A DNA stretch of 64,000 bases from Formosa sp030427735. Lineage in GTDB: Bacteria; Bacteroidota; Bacteroidia; Flavobacteriales; Flavobacteriaceae. Position 1 is the first letter of the stretch; each line of letters begins with the position of its first letter. Under the pieces are notes generated by a model. The model was not told the origin of the DNA. It was given only the letters and a program-made list of their open reading frames with translations, and made no database searches. This document shows, piece by piece, positions 32,553 to 42,087 of this stretch. Both the position numbers and the translations under genes were made by a program. The DNA is taken from assembly GCF_051200825.1 (NCBI RefSeq), contig NZ_CP195158.1, positions 1,550,001-1,614,000 on the forward strand. The letters are read 5' to 3'.

Positions 32553-34313
32553 TTATGATAATTCTTTTTCACTAAGTTGCTTTAAATATAGGGTTTTGTA
32601 GTAACCCTCGGCGTTAATTAGCGCGTTATGTGTGCCTTGTTGAATAATTTTTCCATCGTCTAAAACAATAATTTTGTCGGCATTTTTAGCCGAAGACACT
32701 CTGTGGCTTACAATAATCGTTGTTTTTCCTGTTGCGATTTTATATAAGTTAGACAGAATTTTTTCTTCGGTTTCGGTATCTACAGCCGACAGGCAATCGT
32801 CGAACAATAATATTTTAGGATCTTTAATAATGGCGCGTGCAATAGAAACCCGTTGTTTTTGCCCGCCAGATAAGGTAATGCCACGCTCGCCTAAAATGGT
32901 ATTGTAACCTTGGGCAAATTTTGTAATGTTTTTATGTACTTGGGCTAATTTTGCGGCTTCTATAACTTCGTCTTCGGTGGCATTTTCTTTACCAAAACGG
33001 ATATTGTTTTTTATGCTGTCCGAAAACAAAAAGGCATCTTGTGGTACATAGCCAATACTATCCCTTAAGCTATACAGGTTTAGTTGGTCTATCGGGGTAT
33101 TGTCTATGGTAATTGTACCAGAATTACAGTCGTAAAGTCTGCCTATAAGATCTAAAACGGTAGATTTACCCGAACCTGTTTTACCAATAATTGCTAGCGT
33201 TTCGCCATGTTTTATAGAAAAACTAACCTGTTTTATGGCTTCAATATTGGTGTCGTCGTAGGTGAAAGATACGTTGTTAAAAGCAATATCTCCAGTAATG
33301 TTTGAAGGCGTTTCAACTGTGTTTTTTATTTCGGGTTCTATGTCTAAAAATTCATTGATGCGTTTTTGCGAAGCTTCAGCTTGTTGTATAATCGACGTTA
33401 CCCAGCCAACAGTAGCCACTGGCCAGGTGAGCATGTTTACATAAATAATAAATTCGGCAATAGTACCAAGGCTATCAATTTCTCCATCAATATATTGCAT
33501 GCCCCCAATGTAAATAACAATTAAATTACTAATACCAATTAAAAGCACCATCATAGGAAAAAACAGCGCTTGAATGCGCACCAATGCCAATTGTTTGTCT
33601 TTACTGCCTTCGGATAAATTTTCGAAATTTGTAGCCGTTTGTGGCTCGATACCGTAAGCTTTTATCACAGAAATACCACTAAAACTCTCTTGTGTAAACG
33701 TTGATAATTTTGATAAATACACCTGTACTATGGTACTACGTTTGTGGATTTCTTTACTTAATTTATAAATCGCTATCGATAAAATAGGAAGCGGTACAAT
33801 GGTATACAGGGTTAGGGTAGGTGCTTCGCTATACATGTACAAGAGTGCAATAATAAATAGCGTAATGGTATTAATGCTATACATAATAGCTGGGCCAGCA
33901 TACATACGAACGCGACCAACGTCTTCGCTTATACGGTTCATTAAATCGCCAGTACGATTCTTTTTGTAGAAGTTTAAAGATAAGCGCTGATATTGTTGAT
34001 AGATTTCGTTTTTTAAATCGTATTCAATATAGCGCGACATGTTAATAATGGTTTGTCGCATTAAAAAAGTAAAAATACCAGCAACAATAGCAGCACCTAT
34101 AATGTAAAGAATATCTTCTAAAAGTTCGGCGCGTACCACAGCAGGATCTGTAATTACACCTTGTTGATAGTCTTCTACAACCTTAAAAATTTCGCGAACA
34201 AAACGCGGGGTAAACAGTAAAAAGATACGTGCAATTATGGTTATTAAAATACCAATTATAAGTTGGGTTTTATATTTAAGAAAGTATTTGTTTAAATGTT
34301 GAAGGGCTTTCAT
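32553..34313 (-). CDS. ABC transporter, fused permease and ATPase (exporter type)
   Basis: 586 residues. The N-terminal six-TM exporter domain (~15-320) is followed by the ATPase (~340-586) with Walker A IGKTGSGKST, Q-loop IGYVPQDAFLFSDSI, signature LSGGQKQR, Walker B ILLFDDCLSAVD and H-loop SHR. It is a type IV half-transporter that should dimerise. The substrate is not evident; lipid-flippase/multidrug relatives are closest in layout. It stands alone, divergent from the leucine dehydrogenase gene. Confidence 0.92.
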   Translation of the reverse strand: MKALQHLNKYFLKYKTQLIIGILITIIARIFLLFTPRFVREIFKVVEDYQQGVITDPAVVRAELLEDILYIIGAAIVAGIFTFLMRQTIINMSRYIEYDLKNEIYQQYQRLSLNFYKKNRTGDLMNRISEDVGRVRMYAGPAIMYSINTITLFIIALLYMYSEAPTLTLYTIVPLPILSIAIYKLSKEIHKRSTIVQVYLSKLSTFTQESFSGISVIKAYGIEPQTATNFENLSEGSKDKQLALVRIQALFFPMMVLLIGISNLIVIYIGGMQYIDGEIDSLGTIAEFIIYVNMLTWPVATVGWVTSIIQQAEASQKRINEFLDIEPEIKNTVETPSNITGDIAFNNVSFTYDDTNIEAIKQVSFSIKHGETLAIIGKTGSGKSTVLDLIGRLYDCNSGTITIDNTPIDQLNLYSLRDSIGYVPQDAFLFSDSIKNNIRFGKENATEDEVIEAAKLAQVHKNITKFAQGYNTILGERGITLSGGQKQRVSIARAIIKDPKILLFDDCLSAVDTETEEKILSNLYKIATGKTTIIVSHRVSSAKNADKIIVLDDGKIIQQGTHNALINAEGYYKTLYLKQLSEKELS

Positions 34314-34449
34314 TAAGCTTTAAAATTTATATAATCGATTGATTTTTTAAGAAAAATAATTTTGAGAATATGATAATTTAGTGTTAGTTTTGGCATGTGT
34401 TTTTAAGAATATTTTAAAATAAACAACATTAACTTAAAAAATAGCTAAA

Positions 34450-35553
34450 ATGGTTTCAGACGTTATTCATGCAAACGAACTTTATAAAGTTGATCCTGTT
34501 TTCGGGCAGATCTCTTTTAATAATCATGAGCAAATTGTATTTTGCAACGACAAAGATACAGGTTTAAAAGCAATAATTGGTATACATAATACAGTATTAG
34601 GTCCAGCGTTGGGAGGAACCAGAATGTGGAACTACAATAACGAATGGGAAGCCTTAAATGATGTTTTGCGCTTATCGCGTGGAATGACTTATAAGTCGGC
34701 TGTAACAGGTTTAAATTTAGGTGGCGGTAAAGCCGTTATTATTGGAGATGCTAAAACCCAAAAAACACCAGAATTAATGAAGAAATTTGGTGAGTTTGTA
34801 AATGGTTTAAGCGGAAAATACATTACAGCAGAAGACGTAGGTATGGAAACTGCCGATATGGACTTGGTACGTGAAGTAACACCTTATGTAACGGGAATTT
34901 CAGAATCTAAAGGCGGTGCAGGTAATCCGTCGCCAATTACAGCTTTTGGCGTTTACATGGGGATGAAAGCTGCTGCTAAGTTTAAATTCGGATCGGATAA
35001 TTTAGATGGCAAATCGGTTTTAGTACAAGGTATTGGCCATGTTGGAGAGGCTTTGGTAGACCATTTAACTAAAGAAGGTGCTAAAGTTATTATTAGCGAT
35101 TTAAACCAAGAGCGTTTAGAGGCTGTTAGTAAAACCTATGGTGCCAGCATTTATAATGGTAACGATTTATATAGTGAGTCTGTAGATATTTATGCACCTT
35201 GTGCTTTGGGCGCTACAGTTAATAACGATACCGTTAATAAAATTCAAGCTAAAATTATTGCTGGTGCAGCTAATAACCAATTGGCTAACGAGCAAGAGCA
35301 CGGTTTAATTTTACAGGAACGCGGTATTGTTTACGCACCAGACTTTTTAATTAATGCCGGTGGTATTATTAATGTTTATGCCGAATTAGAAGGTTACGGT
35401 AAACAGGAAATTATGCGTAAAACAGAAAATATATACAATACAACTTTAGACATTTTAACCAATGCCGAAGTAAATGGTATTACAACCCACGAAGCAGCGC
35501 TTCAGGTGGCTAAAGCCAGAATAGAAAACAGAAAAAAAGAGAATAATAAATAA
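34450..35553 (+). CDS. ldh: Leucine/valine dehydrogenase (Glu/Leu/Phe/Val family)
   Basis: 367 residues, the usual length of leucine dehydrogenase. Visible: GPALGGTRMWNY (substrate glycines), LSRGMTYKSAVTGLNLGGGKAVIIGD with the substrate-binding and catalytic Lys residues, and an NAD-binding VQGIGHVGEALVDHL. It deaminates branched-chain amino acids oxidatively to 2-oxo acids, which in Flavobacteriia feed branched fatty-acid synthesis. It is monocistronic with a terminator at 35585-35613. Confidence 0.93.
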   Translation: MVSDVIHANELYKVDPVFGQISFNNHEQIVFCNDKDTGLKAIIGIHNTVLGPALGGTRMWNYNNEWEALNDVLRLSRGMTYKSAVTGLNLGGGKAVIIGDAKTQKTPELMKKFGEFVNGLSGKYITAEDVGMETADMDLVREVTPYVTGISESKGGAGNPSPITAFGVYMGMKAAAKFKFGSDNLDGKSVLVQGIGHVGEALVDHLTKEGAKVIISDLNQERLEAVSKTYGASIYNGNDLYSESVDIYAPCALGATVNNDTVNKIQAKIIAGAANNQLANEQEHGLILQERGIVYAPDFLINAGGIINVYAELEGYGKQEIMRKTENIYNTTLDILTNAEVNGITTHEAALQVAKARIENRKKENNK

Positions 35554-35584
35554 TATTATTAGCTTAAAAAGTTTATTTTTGCAG

Positions 35585-35613
35585 GGCGAAAGTGAAATCA
35601 CTTTCGCCTTTTT
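35585..35613 (+). terminator. Intrinsic terminator of leucine dehydrogenase gene
   Basis: Perfect 10-bp stem GGCGAAAGTG/CACTTTCGCC, AAAT loop, then TTTTTAATTT. Confidence 0.9.
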
Positions 35614-35685
35614 AATTTCAGGGTCAATTTAGACTTAAATGTATATCAATCATCTTAAAAAGATAATAAAAAGTTCTTTGTAAAC

Positions 35686-36630
35686 ATGCTTAACAGACGT
35701 CATATTCGAATAAAAGTCATGCAAACCATTTACGCCTTTAAAGGTGGGGAGAGTGACGATTTTAGTAAAGATCAAAAATTTTTATCGCATAGTTTAGAGG
35801 ATATGTACAGTCTCTATTTGTTGCAATGGTCTTTACTTATTGAAGTACAAAAAATGGCCGAAGATTATTTAGATAAATCTTCTTTAAAACACTTACCGAC
35901 GGCCGAAGATAAAAATCCGAACAGAAAATTTGTTAACAACGAAGTGCTTCAACTTCTAAAAAATAACCGTGCCTTAAAAGACGCTTTAGAACGTTACGGT
36001 GTTAACAACTGGGATTTAGACGATGAGTATGTAGAACTTATCTACAAAGCTATTTTAGCAAGCGATTTATATAAAGAGTATATGAAAACGCGTACCTCTT
36101 CATTTAAAGAAGACAAGCATTTTATTGTAGATGTTTTTAAAGAAATTATAGCTCCTAACGACAAACTTTACGATTATTTAGAAGATAAGAATTTAACTTG
36201 GTTAGACGATTTACCAATCGTAAATACTACCATTTTAAAGCAGTTGCGCAAAGTAAAGTCAGATGCAGCAGATACTTTTTTTGTGCCTAAATTATTTAAA
36301 GATATAGACGATAAGGAGTTTGCTATAAAATTGTTTAAAAAAACCATTTTAAACCAAACCAAACTTAACGAAGCTATTGATGCTAAAGCTAAAAACTGGG
36401 AAGCAGAGCGTATTGCACAAATAGATTATATTTTATTGCAAATGGCTGTTTGCGAGCTTCAAAACTTTCCTTCTATACCTGTTAAAGTAACTATAAACGA
36501 GTATTTAGAAATTGCCAAAGAATATTCTACACCTAAAAGTAGCATATTTATAAATGGTATTTTAGATAAGCTGGTAAAGGAATATCAAGAAAAGGGAACC
36601 TTAAATAAAGTAGGGCGTGGGTTGATGTAA
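35686..36630 (+). CDS. nusB: Transcription antitermination factor NusB (long form)
   Basis: 314 residues. NusB proper occupies the C-terminal ~150 (AERIAQIDYILLQMAVCEL, VTINEYLEIAKEYSTPKSSIFINGILDKL). The N terminus starts with the family's RRHIRIKVMQTIYAF. A long central insertion is normal for Bacteroidota. NusB joins NusE/S10 at boxA in rRNA antitermination. It begins an apparent operon with a DUF1573 lipoprotein and yajC. Confidence 0.93.
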   Translation: MLNRRHIRIKVMQTIYAFKGGESDDFSKDQKFLSHSLEDMYSLYLLQWSLLIEVQKMAEDYLDKSSLKHLPTAEDKNPNRKFVNNEVLQLLKNNRALKDALERYGVNNWDLDDEYVELIYKAILASDLYKEYMKTRTSSFKEDKHFIVDVFKEIIAPNDKLYDYLEDKNLTWLDDLPIVNTTILKQLRKVKSDAADTFFVPKLFKDIDDKEFAIKLFKKTILNQTKLNEAIDAKAKNWEAERIAQIDYILLQMAVCELQNFPSIPVKVTINEYLEIAKEYSTPKSSIFINGILDKLVKEYQEKGTLNKVGRGLM

Positions 36631-36672
36631 TAGGAAATTATTATTACATTTATGCCCTCAAAAAACATTATC

Positions 36673-37170
36673 ATGAAAAAAATAATATTAGGATTAAGCA
36701 CCTTATGTTTAATCGCTTTTACATCTTGTAAAGACGATGCTTCAAAAAAAATTAGCGAACAAAATGTTGCAGAAGCTGCAGAACGCGATGCCAATGCTTC
36801 AAAATTTCCAGTAATTGCTTTTGAAGAAACAGAGCACGATTTTGGAGAAATTGAATCTAAAACTCAGGTAGAAACTGTATTTAAATACAAAAATACAGGA
36901 GAAGCCCCATTAGTTATTACCAATATTGCTACCTCTTGTGGTTGTACTGTACCAAAAGACTGGAGCAAAGAGCCTTTAGCACCAGGCGAAACTGGGCAGT
37001 TTACCGTTAAGTTTAATGGTTCTGGCGCTAATAACGTAACTAAAACAATTACTGTGACTTCTAATACAGAGTCTGGTAAAGATTTAGTTAAAATTAAAGC
37101 GTTTGTAAAGCCAGATCCTAATGCGCCTAGCAAAATTCAAAAATCACCAGTACCTCAAATACAATCGTAA
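36673..37170 (+). CDS. DUF1573 lipoprotein
   Basis: 165 residues from the ATG at 36673; the in-frame ATG at 36652 would precede the signal peptide by seven residues. The signal ends in a lipobox (CLIAFTSC), so the mature protein is a lipid-anchored lipoprotein. The mature part holds one DUF1573 Ig-like domain (FEETEHDFGEIE, FKYKNTGEAPLVITNIATSCGCTVP). The function is unknown. The nusB-DUF1573-yajC order is a recurring Bacteroidota arrangement. Confidence 0.9.
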   Translation: MKKIILGLSTLCLIAFTSCKDDASKKISEQNVAEAAERDANASKFPVIAFEETEHDFGEIESKTQVETVFKYKNTGEAPLVITNIATSCGCTVPKDWSKEPLAPGETGQFTVKFNGSGANNVTKTITVTSNTESGKDLVKIKAFVKPDPNAPSKIQKSPVPQIQS

Positions 37171-37173
37171 TCC

Positions 37174-37476
37174 ATGGGAGAAGGTATGATGGGCTCTGTT
37201 TTGCCGTTTATATTAATATTTGTGGTTATGTATTTCTTTATGATTGCACCGCAAATGAAACGTCAAAAGAAAGAAAAGAAATTTGCAGCCGAGTTAAAAC
37301 GCGGCGATCGTGTAGTTACTAAAAGTGGTATGCACGGGAAAATTGTAGATTTAAACGATAAGGATAACAGTTGTGTTATTGAAACTTTAGCTGGTAAAAT
37401 TAAGTTTGAGCGTTCTGCTATTTCTATGGAAATGAGCGAACCTTTAAATAAAACACCAGAAACTAAGTCTAAATAG
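37174..37476 (+). CDS. yajC: Preprotein translocase subunit YajC
   Basis: A 100-residue protein with one N-terminal TM helix (PFILIFVVMYFFMIAPQMKRQKKEKKF) and a small cytosolic domain (LKRGDRVVTKSGMHGKIVDL) typical of YajC. It associates with SecDF at the Sec translocon. It starts 3 bp after the DUF1573 gene and is the last gene of the operon, with a terminator downstream. Confidence 0.95.
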   Translation: MGEGMMGSVLPFILIFVVMYFFMIAPQMKRQKKEKKFAAELKRGDRVVTKSGMHGKIVDLNDKDNSCVIETLAGKIKFERSAISMEMSEPLNKTPETKSK

Positions 37477-37498
37477 GCTCTGGATCTATACAATAATA

Positions 37499-37536
37499 AA
37501 AAGGCTTTCAAATATTAATTTTGAAAGCCTTTTTTA
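37499..37536. terminator. Bidirectional intrinsic terminator, yajC / DUF4252 operon
   Basis: AAGGCTTTCAAA pairs with TTTGAAAGCCTT (loop TATTAAT), with A-run and T-run on the two sides. It lies between convergent genes. Confidence 0.88.
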
Positions 37537-37556
37537 ATGCAAGTATGTTTTTATAT

Positions 37557-38114
37557 TTACTCTACAGCATCCTTTTTAAAGAAGTTAAAGACGTTTTTAA
37601 CTTGCGATTCATCGAAATCGCCATCTTCTAGCGCTTTAGCTAATTGTATAATTTGTTGCGGTTTCATATCGTCTCCTAAAACCCGTAACACACCAAACCC
37701 GAGTTCGTTAGAGCTGCCAAACACGATTAGTTCGTCTATGGCATTTTCGTCGTCTCCTAAATATTTTAAGGTTATTTTACCGCCATGGCTGTTAACGTCC
37801 ATAAGGTCGTTGTAACTGGTGTTGTTAAGAATGTCTTTTACCTTGCTTAGTTCTTCATTATAAGATTCGGTTTGCGTATCATCTTTTTTATAACCTAAAA
37901 AGTTAAGGTGTTTAATAGATTTTATGGCTTGTTGTTGTTCGTCGTTTAATTTGGTTTCGTCTAAACCAAGCATCGAAACGGGTAAATCTACAGTTGTAAA
38001 GTTTTGTGTTTCTTGGTGGTCTACAAAATAGGTTTGTAATGTAGGCTCCGATTTGCAGCTTATTAAACTAAAGGCAACACAACAGGTTGCAATAAGGTAG
38101 TGTAATGCTTTCAT
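37557..38114 (-). CDS. DUF4252 lipoprotein
   Basis: 185 residues with a lipoprotein signal (CVAFSLISC lipobox), then a DUF4252 domain: repeated beta/alpha pattern with LDETKLNDEQQQAIKSIKHLNFLGYK and a C-terminal INDL-like helix. It is the last gene of a minus-strand group headed by an ECF sigma factor, 73 bp after another DUF4252 gene. The function is unknown; the pairing with a sigma factor suggests an envelope stress or surface response. Confidence 0.8.
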   Translation of the reverse strand: MKALHYLIATCCVAFSLISCKSEPTLQTYFVDHQETQNFTTVDLPVSMLGLDETKLNDEQQQAIKSIKHLNFLGYKKDDTQTESYNEELSKVKDILNNTSYNDLMDVNSHGGKITLKYLGDDENAIDELIVFGSSNELGFGVLRVLGDDMKPQQIIQLAKALEDGDFDESQVKNVFNFFKKDAVE

Positions 38115-38187
38115 GAGTTTGTAGTATTTTAATATCCAAGACTTACTATTAATAAGCCTTGGATTGATTTTTTATGCGATAAGCGAA

Positions 38188-38781
38188 TTATTTTTTCTTG
38201 TCTAAGTGCTCGCCACCAGGAATGTTCATTTTACTGGTAAGTTTAGAGATTTCGTTTAAGTTAATATCGCCTGTTAAGAGCGCGATTACGGTTTCTATTT
38301 CTCGTTTTTTACCGTTAATTTCTATATCGGCTTCTTTGGTTAACTCGCCTATGCCGTTTACAAATATTAAGAGTTCTTTTACATGGTCTGCGTCTCGGCC
38401 TTCTTTTACATAAAACTTCATTTCTTTACCATCGTCTTTTACTTCCATTAGTTCTTCTAGACCTCCTTTTTTAGATTTCATCCAAGAAGCAATATCGGTA
38501 GCAATAGCTTTATCGTCTGTAATTATGGTTTTAAAACTGGTAATACTGTTTACCATATTTAAGTAAGCTTGAGATTCTGGATCGTCTGTGCTAATATCTA
38601 ATTTAGCTAGCATCTGAAACATTTTTGGCTTAATATTTACATAAGTAACGTTTGGATTTTCGCTATATTTTTCGAAAATGCTTTGTGCCATCATACTGGC
38701 TGGTAATAGTACCAAGGCTATGGCCATTAAAATGAATTTTTTTGTCATTGTTTTTGCGTTAAAATTTATTGTTGTTTTCAT
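38188..38781 (-). CDS. DUF4252 secreted protein
   Basis: 197 residues from the first ATG, which lies 2 bp after the preceding gene. The signal peptide (KKFILMAIALVLLPASMMAQ) begins at residue 12, so the true start may be the second ATG at 38748. The mature part is a DUF4252 domain with a hydrophobic-strand/helix pattern and a charged C-terminal end (HLDKKK). It is a paralogue of the neighbouring lipoprotein but lacks a lipobox, so it should be periplasmic or exported. It is in the sigma-factor operon. Confidence 0.78.
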   Translation of the reverse strand: MKTTINFNAKTMTKKFILMAIALVLLPASMMAQSIFEKYSENPNVTYVNIKPKMFQMLAKLDISTDDPESQAYLNMVNSITSFKTIITDDKAIATDIASWMKSKKGGLEELMEVKDDGKEMKFYVKEGRDADHVKELLIFVNGIGELTKEADIEINGKKREIETVIALLTGDINLNEISKLTSKMNIPGGEHLDKKK

Positions 38782-38783
38782 GA

Positions 38784-39275
38784 TTATTTATTGTTTTTAA
38801 AGATTAAGTTTGAAGATTGTTCTAATTCGTCGATATAATTTACAGTTGAAACCCCTGTGTTGTACGTTTTTAGGTAGCCCATGGTTGAAGCGCCTTTGTT
38901 TAAGGATTTAGAAATAAGCTCTAAAGATTTTACCACTTCGTTATATGCCAATTCGGGATCGTCGTAGGTTCCTAAATCGTTTTGGGTTGTTAAGGTTTGG
39001 GTAGACCTTAAATAAAACCCTAGCATAAGTACAGCTACAGCAGCGACAGATAACCACGAGTATATTTGTGTTTTTTTCTTGGCTTGTAATGGAATGTCTT
39101 TTGTAAACTGCTCTTGTTGATTGGCTTTAAAATAACCAAACATGTGTTTGTAAATTTCCAAATGTGGCGGGATGTCTTCCTGTTGAAAATACGTTTTTAA
39201 ATACGCTTCTTCTTTTAAAGAAGTTTCTCCGTTTTCGTATTTTTCTATAAGCTTTTCTATATTATTTAATACCAT
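38784..39275 (-). CDS. Putative anti-sigma factor (single-TM)
   Basis: 163 residues: cytosolic N-terminal ~70 (NIEKLIEKYENGETSLKEEAYLKTYF), one TM helix (~72-90, WLSVAAVAVLMLGFYL), and a periplasmic C-terminal part. The gene overlaps the 3' end of the sigma factor gene by 14 bp. That arrangement and the topology are typical of ECF anti-sigma factors, but no zinc anti-sigma motif is visible, so the assignment rests on position. Confidence 0.65.
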   Translation of the reverse strand: MVLNNIEKLIEKYENGETSLKEEAYLKTYFQQEDIPPHLEIYKHMFGYFKANQQEQFTKDIPLQAKKKTQIYSWLSVAAVAVLMLGFYLRSTQTLTTQNDLGTYDDPELAYNEVVKSLELISKSLNKGASTMGYLKTYNTGVSTVNYIDELEQSSNLIFKNNK

Positions 39276-39771
39276 AATTATGTGTATTAGTTAATTGTTC
39301 TCTAATTGTTTTTCTGGCTCTAGATAAGGCTACACGTACAGCCGTGTTCTTCATATTTAGCATTTTAGCAATTTCATCTAAATCGTATTGCTCGATATCT
39401 CTTAATTGAATAACCATACGTTGTTGTTCTGGTAAAGTTTCAATTATTTTGCCAACCCAGTTTAAACTATCTTCGGTTTCAACCTGTTTTTGTAAACTGG
39501 TTTGGTGGTCTTCGTAATTACTATGTACAATTTTTAAGTTTTGCGCTTGTTTCGATTTTAATTTGTCGTAACACAAATTTTTGGTCATGGTCATCGAAAA
39601 GGCTTCTACATTTTTATAAGTTGCAATACTTTTTTTGTTGTTCCATAGTTTAATCAAAATTTCTTGGGTCGCATCTTCTGCCTCCTCGTTAGAGATTAGT
39701 AACCGTTTAGCAAGACGGTATACCTTATCTTTAAAGGGCATTACAATGTTTAAAAATTCCGACTGATTCAT
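39262..39771 (-). CDS. ECF RNA polymerase sigma factor
   Basis: A 169-residue sigma-70-like protein: region 2 (LISNEEAEDATQEILIKLWNN) and region 4 (LPEQQRMVIQLRDIEQYDLDEIAKMLNMKNTAVRVALSRARKTIRE). It is the first of four minus-strand genes and overlaps the putative anti-sigma gene. It probably regulates the two DUF4252 genes downstream and itself. Confidence 0.92.
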   Translation of the reverse strand: MNQSEFLNIVMPFKDKVYRLAKRLLISNEEAEDATQEILIKLWNNKKSIATYKNVEAFSMTMTKNLCYDKLKSKQAQNLKIVHSNYEDHQTSLQKQVETEDSLNWVGKIIETLPEQQRMVIQLRDIEQYDLDEIAKMLNMKNTAVRVALSRARKTIREQLTNTHNYGIK

Positions 39772-39890
39772 TGGTCTTTTATTGGTTGTTCGCTTATTTG
39801 GCGTATTTGATATTACGACGACTCATTTGTTTTTTTGTTACAAAACATTTTTCATACATGTAAATTTCCAGTAAATTTAGCGATTTATAA

Positions 39891-41384
39891 ATGGAGATTA
39901 TGCCCCGATTAAAACACCTACTTTTAGTTAATTGCTTAGTGTTGTTGGTAACATCTTGCTTTAAAGATCAAGATGATTATCCTGTAGTTTCGCAAGATAT
40001 TAACGATTTTGTTTGGAAAGGATTGAATGCCTTTTACTTGTATAAAGACCAAGTTCCCGATTTGGCCGATACCCGATTTGGTAACCAAACAGATTACAAC
40101 AATTATTTGTCTGGCTTTTCTGCGCCAGAAGATTTGTTTTACAATTTATTATATAACAGAACGACAGAAGACCGTTTTAGTTGGATAACCGATGATTACA
40201 TTGCATTAGAGCAACAGTTTAGCGGGCAATCTGTAAGCCATGGTATGGAATACGGATTGGTCAAATTTTCGCAAAGTAATACTGTATTTGGTTATGTGCG
40301 TTATGTACTGCCTAATACCGAGGCCGAAGCCAAAGGAATTAAACGCGGAGATATTTTTAATAGGGTAGATGGTGTTGATTTGTATTACAATTCAGCTTCC
40401 GATACTAATATTGGGCTAATGCAAGGCGATAATTATACCATTGGTCTTGCTACTTATAACGACAATGGTACGCCCGAAACTAGCGATGATTTTATTTCAG
40501 AAACCGATACAGACATCGAACTTATAAAATCTAATTATACCGAGAATCCTATTTATTTACACAAAACCATCGAGCAATCTGGACAAAAAATAGGGTATTT
40601 AATGTATAATGGATTTACAGGTACCGATGCGTTCGACTCGCAATTAAACGCTGTTTTTGGACAATTTAAATCTGAAGCCATTAACGATTTGGTACTAGAT
40701 TTAAGGTATAATCCAGGAGGTTCTGTACAAACCGCAACCTGGTTGGCTTCCATGATTACGGGGCAATTTACAGGCGAGGTTTTTGTTAAAGAACAATGGA
40801 ATAGCTATTGGCAATCGTATTTTGAAAGTCAAAATCCAGACGCTTTATTAAATCCATTTGTAGATGAAATGATTAAAAGAAATTCCAATAATTCCACTGT
40901 GTTTCAAGAAACTATTAATCATTTGCAACTAAATCGGGTTTACGTTATTACTTCGGCGAGTACGGCCTCGGCAAGCGAATTAATAATTAACGGATTGAAA
41001 CCTTACATTGAAGTTATTCAAATTGGCGATGTTACAGTTGGTAAGTATCAAGCTTCTCGTACCTTGTACGATTCGCCAGATTTTAGTAAAGACGGGGTAA
41101 ACCCAACACACACGTATGCCATGCAGCCTTTAATTTTTAAATCGTTAAATGTTAATGATGTAACCGATTATTTCGAAGGCTTAACTCCTCAAATTTTTAT
41201 TAAAGAACAGTATGGAAATTTGGGAGTATTGGGCGATGTTAACGAACCCTTATTACAAGAAGCCTTAGCGGCTATTTTAGGAACAAACAGAACAGGAGTA
41301 CACAAGCATTTAAATACCAGCTACCAGTATTTAAGTAACAGTAAAGCCTTACAACCTTTGCCAAATGCCATGTACATAAACTAA
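39891..41384 (+). CDS. S41-family C-terminal processing protease, lipoprotein
   Basis: 497 residues with a lipoprotein signal (LLVNCLVLLVTSC, Cys in the lipobox). Residues ~30-110 match the S41 N-terminal helical cap, ~115-165 a PDZ-like domain (YVRYVLPNTEAEAKGIKRGDIF) and ~220-470 the S41 protease core. The nucleophile Ser lies in TSASTASASELIINGLKPY and a Lys follows in GKYQASR. It cleaves proteins in the periplasm or at the cell surface. The stop is 4 bp before the Dph6-like gene. Confidence 0.88.
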   Translation: MEIMPRLKHLLLVNCLVLLVTSCFKDQDDYPVVSQDINDFVWKGLNAFYLYKDQVPDLADTRFGNQTDYNNYLSGFSAPEDLFYNLLYNRTTEDRFSWITDDYIALEQQFSGQSVSHGMEYGLVKFSQSNTVFGYVRYVLPNTEAEAKGIKRGDIFNRVDGVDLYYNSASDTNIGLMQGDNYTIGLATYNDNGTPETSDDFISETDTDIELIKSNYTENPIYLHKTIEQSGQKIGYLMYNGFTGTDAFDSQLNAVFGQFKSEAINDLVLDLRYNPGGSVQTATWLASMITGQFTGEVFVKEQWNSYWQSYFESQNPDALLNPFVDEMIKRNSNNSTVFQETINHLQLNRVYVITSASTASASELIINGLKPYIEVIQIGDVTVGKYQASRTLYDSPDFSKDGVNPTHTYAMQPLIFKSLNVNDVTDYFEGLTPQIFIKEQYGNLGVLGDVNEPLLQEALAAILGTNRTGVHKHLNTSYQYLSNSKALQPLPNAMYIN

Positions 41385-41388
41385 ACGT

Positions 41389-42084
41389 ATGCATACTACA
41401 TATTTTAATTGGAGCACCGGTAAAGATTCGGCGTTAGCCCTATACGAATTATTGCAGGACAGCAGTTTTAAGGTCACTAAATTAGTTACGACAGTCAATT
41501 CGCATTACCAGCGGGTGTCTATGCATGGTTTGCGAGTAGATTTACTAAAACGTCAGGTAGCTGCTTTAGGTTTACCTGTTCAATATATTGAATTGCCGGA
41601 ATCGCCAGACATGGACGATTATAATGCGATTATGACTACGGTGACTACCCAACTTAAAACTGAAGGCTATACCCATGCTGCTTTTGGCGATATTTTTTTG
41701 GAAGATTTAAAATTTTATCGCGAAATGCAATTGATGGAAGTGGGCATTACTGGCGTATTTCCACTTTGGAAACGCAATACCAAGGAGCTCATGAAAATGT
41801 TCTTAGAACTAGGGTTTAAAGCGATTGTGGTGTGTGCTAATGCCAAATATTTTAATGCCGATTTTGTGGGTACCGTGCTAGACCAAAATGTAATAGATAA
41901 CTTGCCAGAAGGGGTAGACCCTTGTGGCGAAAATGGCGAATTTCATACCTTTTGCTTTAGCGGACCACTATTTAAAGAACGTATAGCTTTTGAAATTGGC
42001 GAGACAACTTACCGCGAATATCCTGCCCCTAGTAAAAATGCTGAAGCTGTGGGGTTTTGGTATTGTGATTTGTTAGCCCAATAA
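41389..42084 (+). CDS. Dph6-like ATP-PP-loop amidase (diphthine-ammonia ligase family)
   Basis: A 231-residue protein with the PP-loop NWSTGKDSALALYELL at the N terminus and the family's downstream AFGDIFLEDLKFYRE and DPCGENGEFHTFCFSGPLF blocks. In eukaryotes relatives complete diphthamide on EF2. Bacteria lack that modification, so the bacterial substrate is unknown. It is convergent with the beta-helix lipoprotein gene, with stops 3 bp apart. Confidence 0.88.
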   Translation: MHTTYFNWSTGKDSALALYELLQDSSFKVTKLVTTVNSHYQRVSMHGLRVDLLKRQVAALGLPVQYIELPESPDMDDYNAIMTTVTTQLKTEGYTHAAFGDIFLEDLKFYREMQLMEVGITGVFPLWKRNTKELMKMFLELGFKAIVVCANAKYFNADFVGTVLDQNVIDNLPEGVDPCGENGEFHTFCFSGPLFKERIAFEIGETTYREYPAPSKNAEAVGFWYCDLLAQ

Positions 42085-42087
42085 TTA

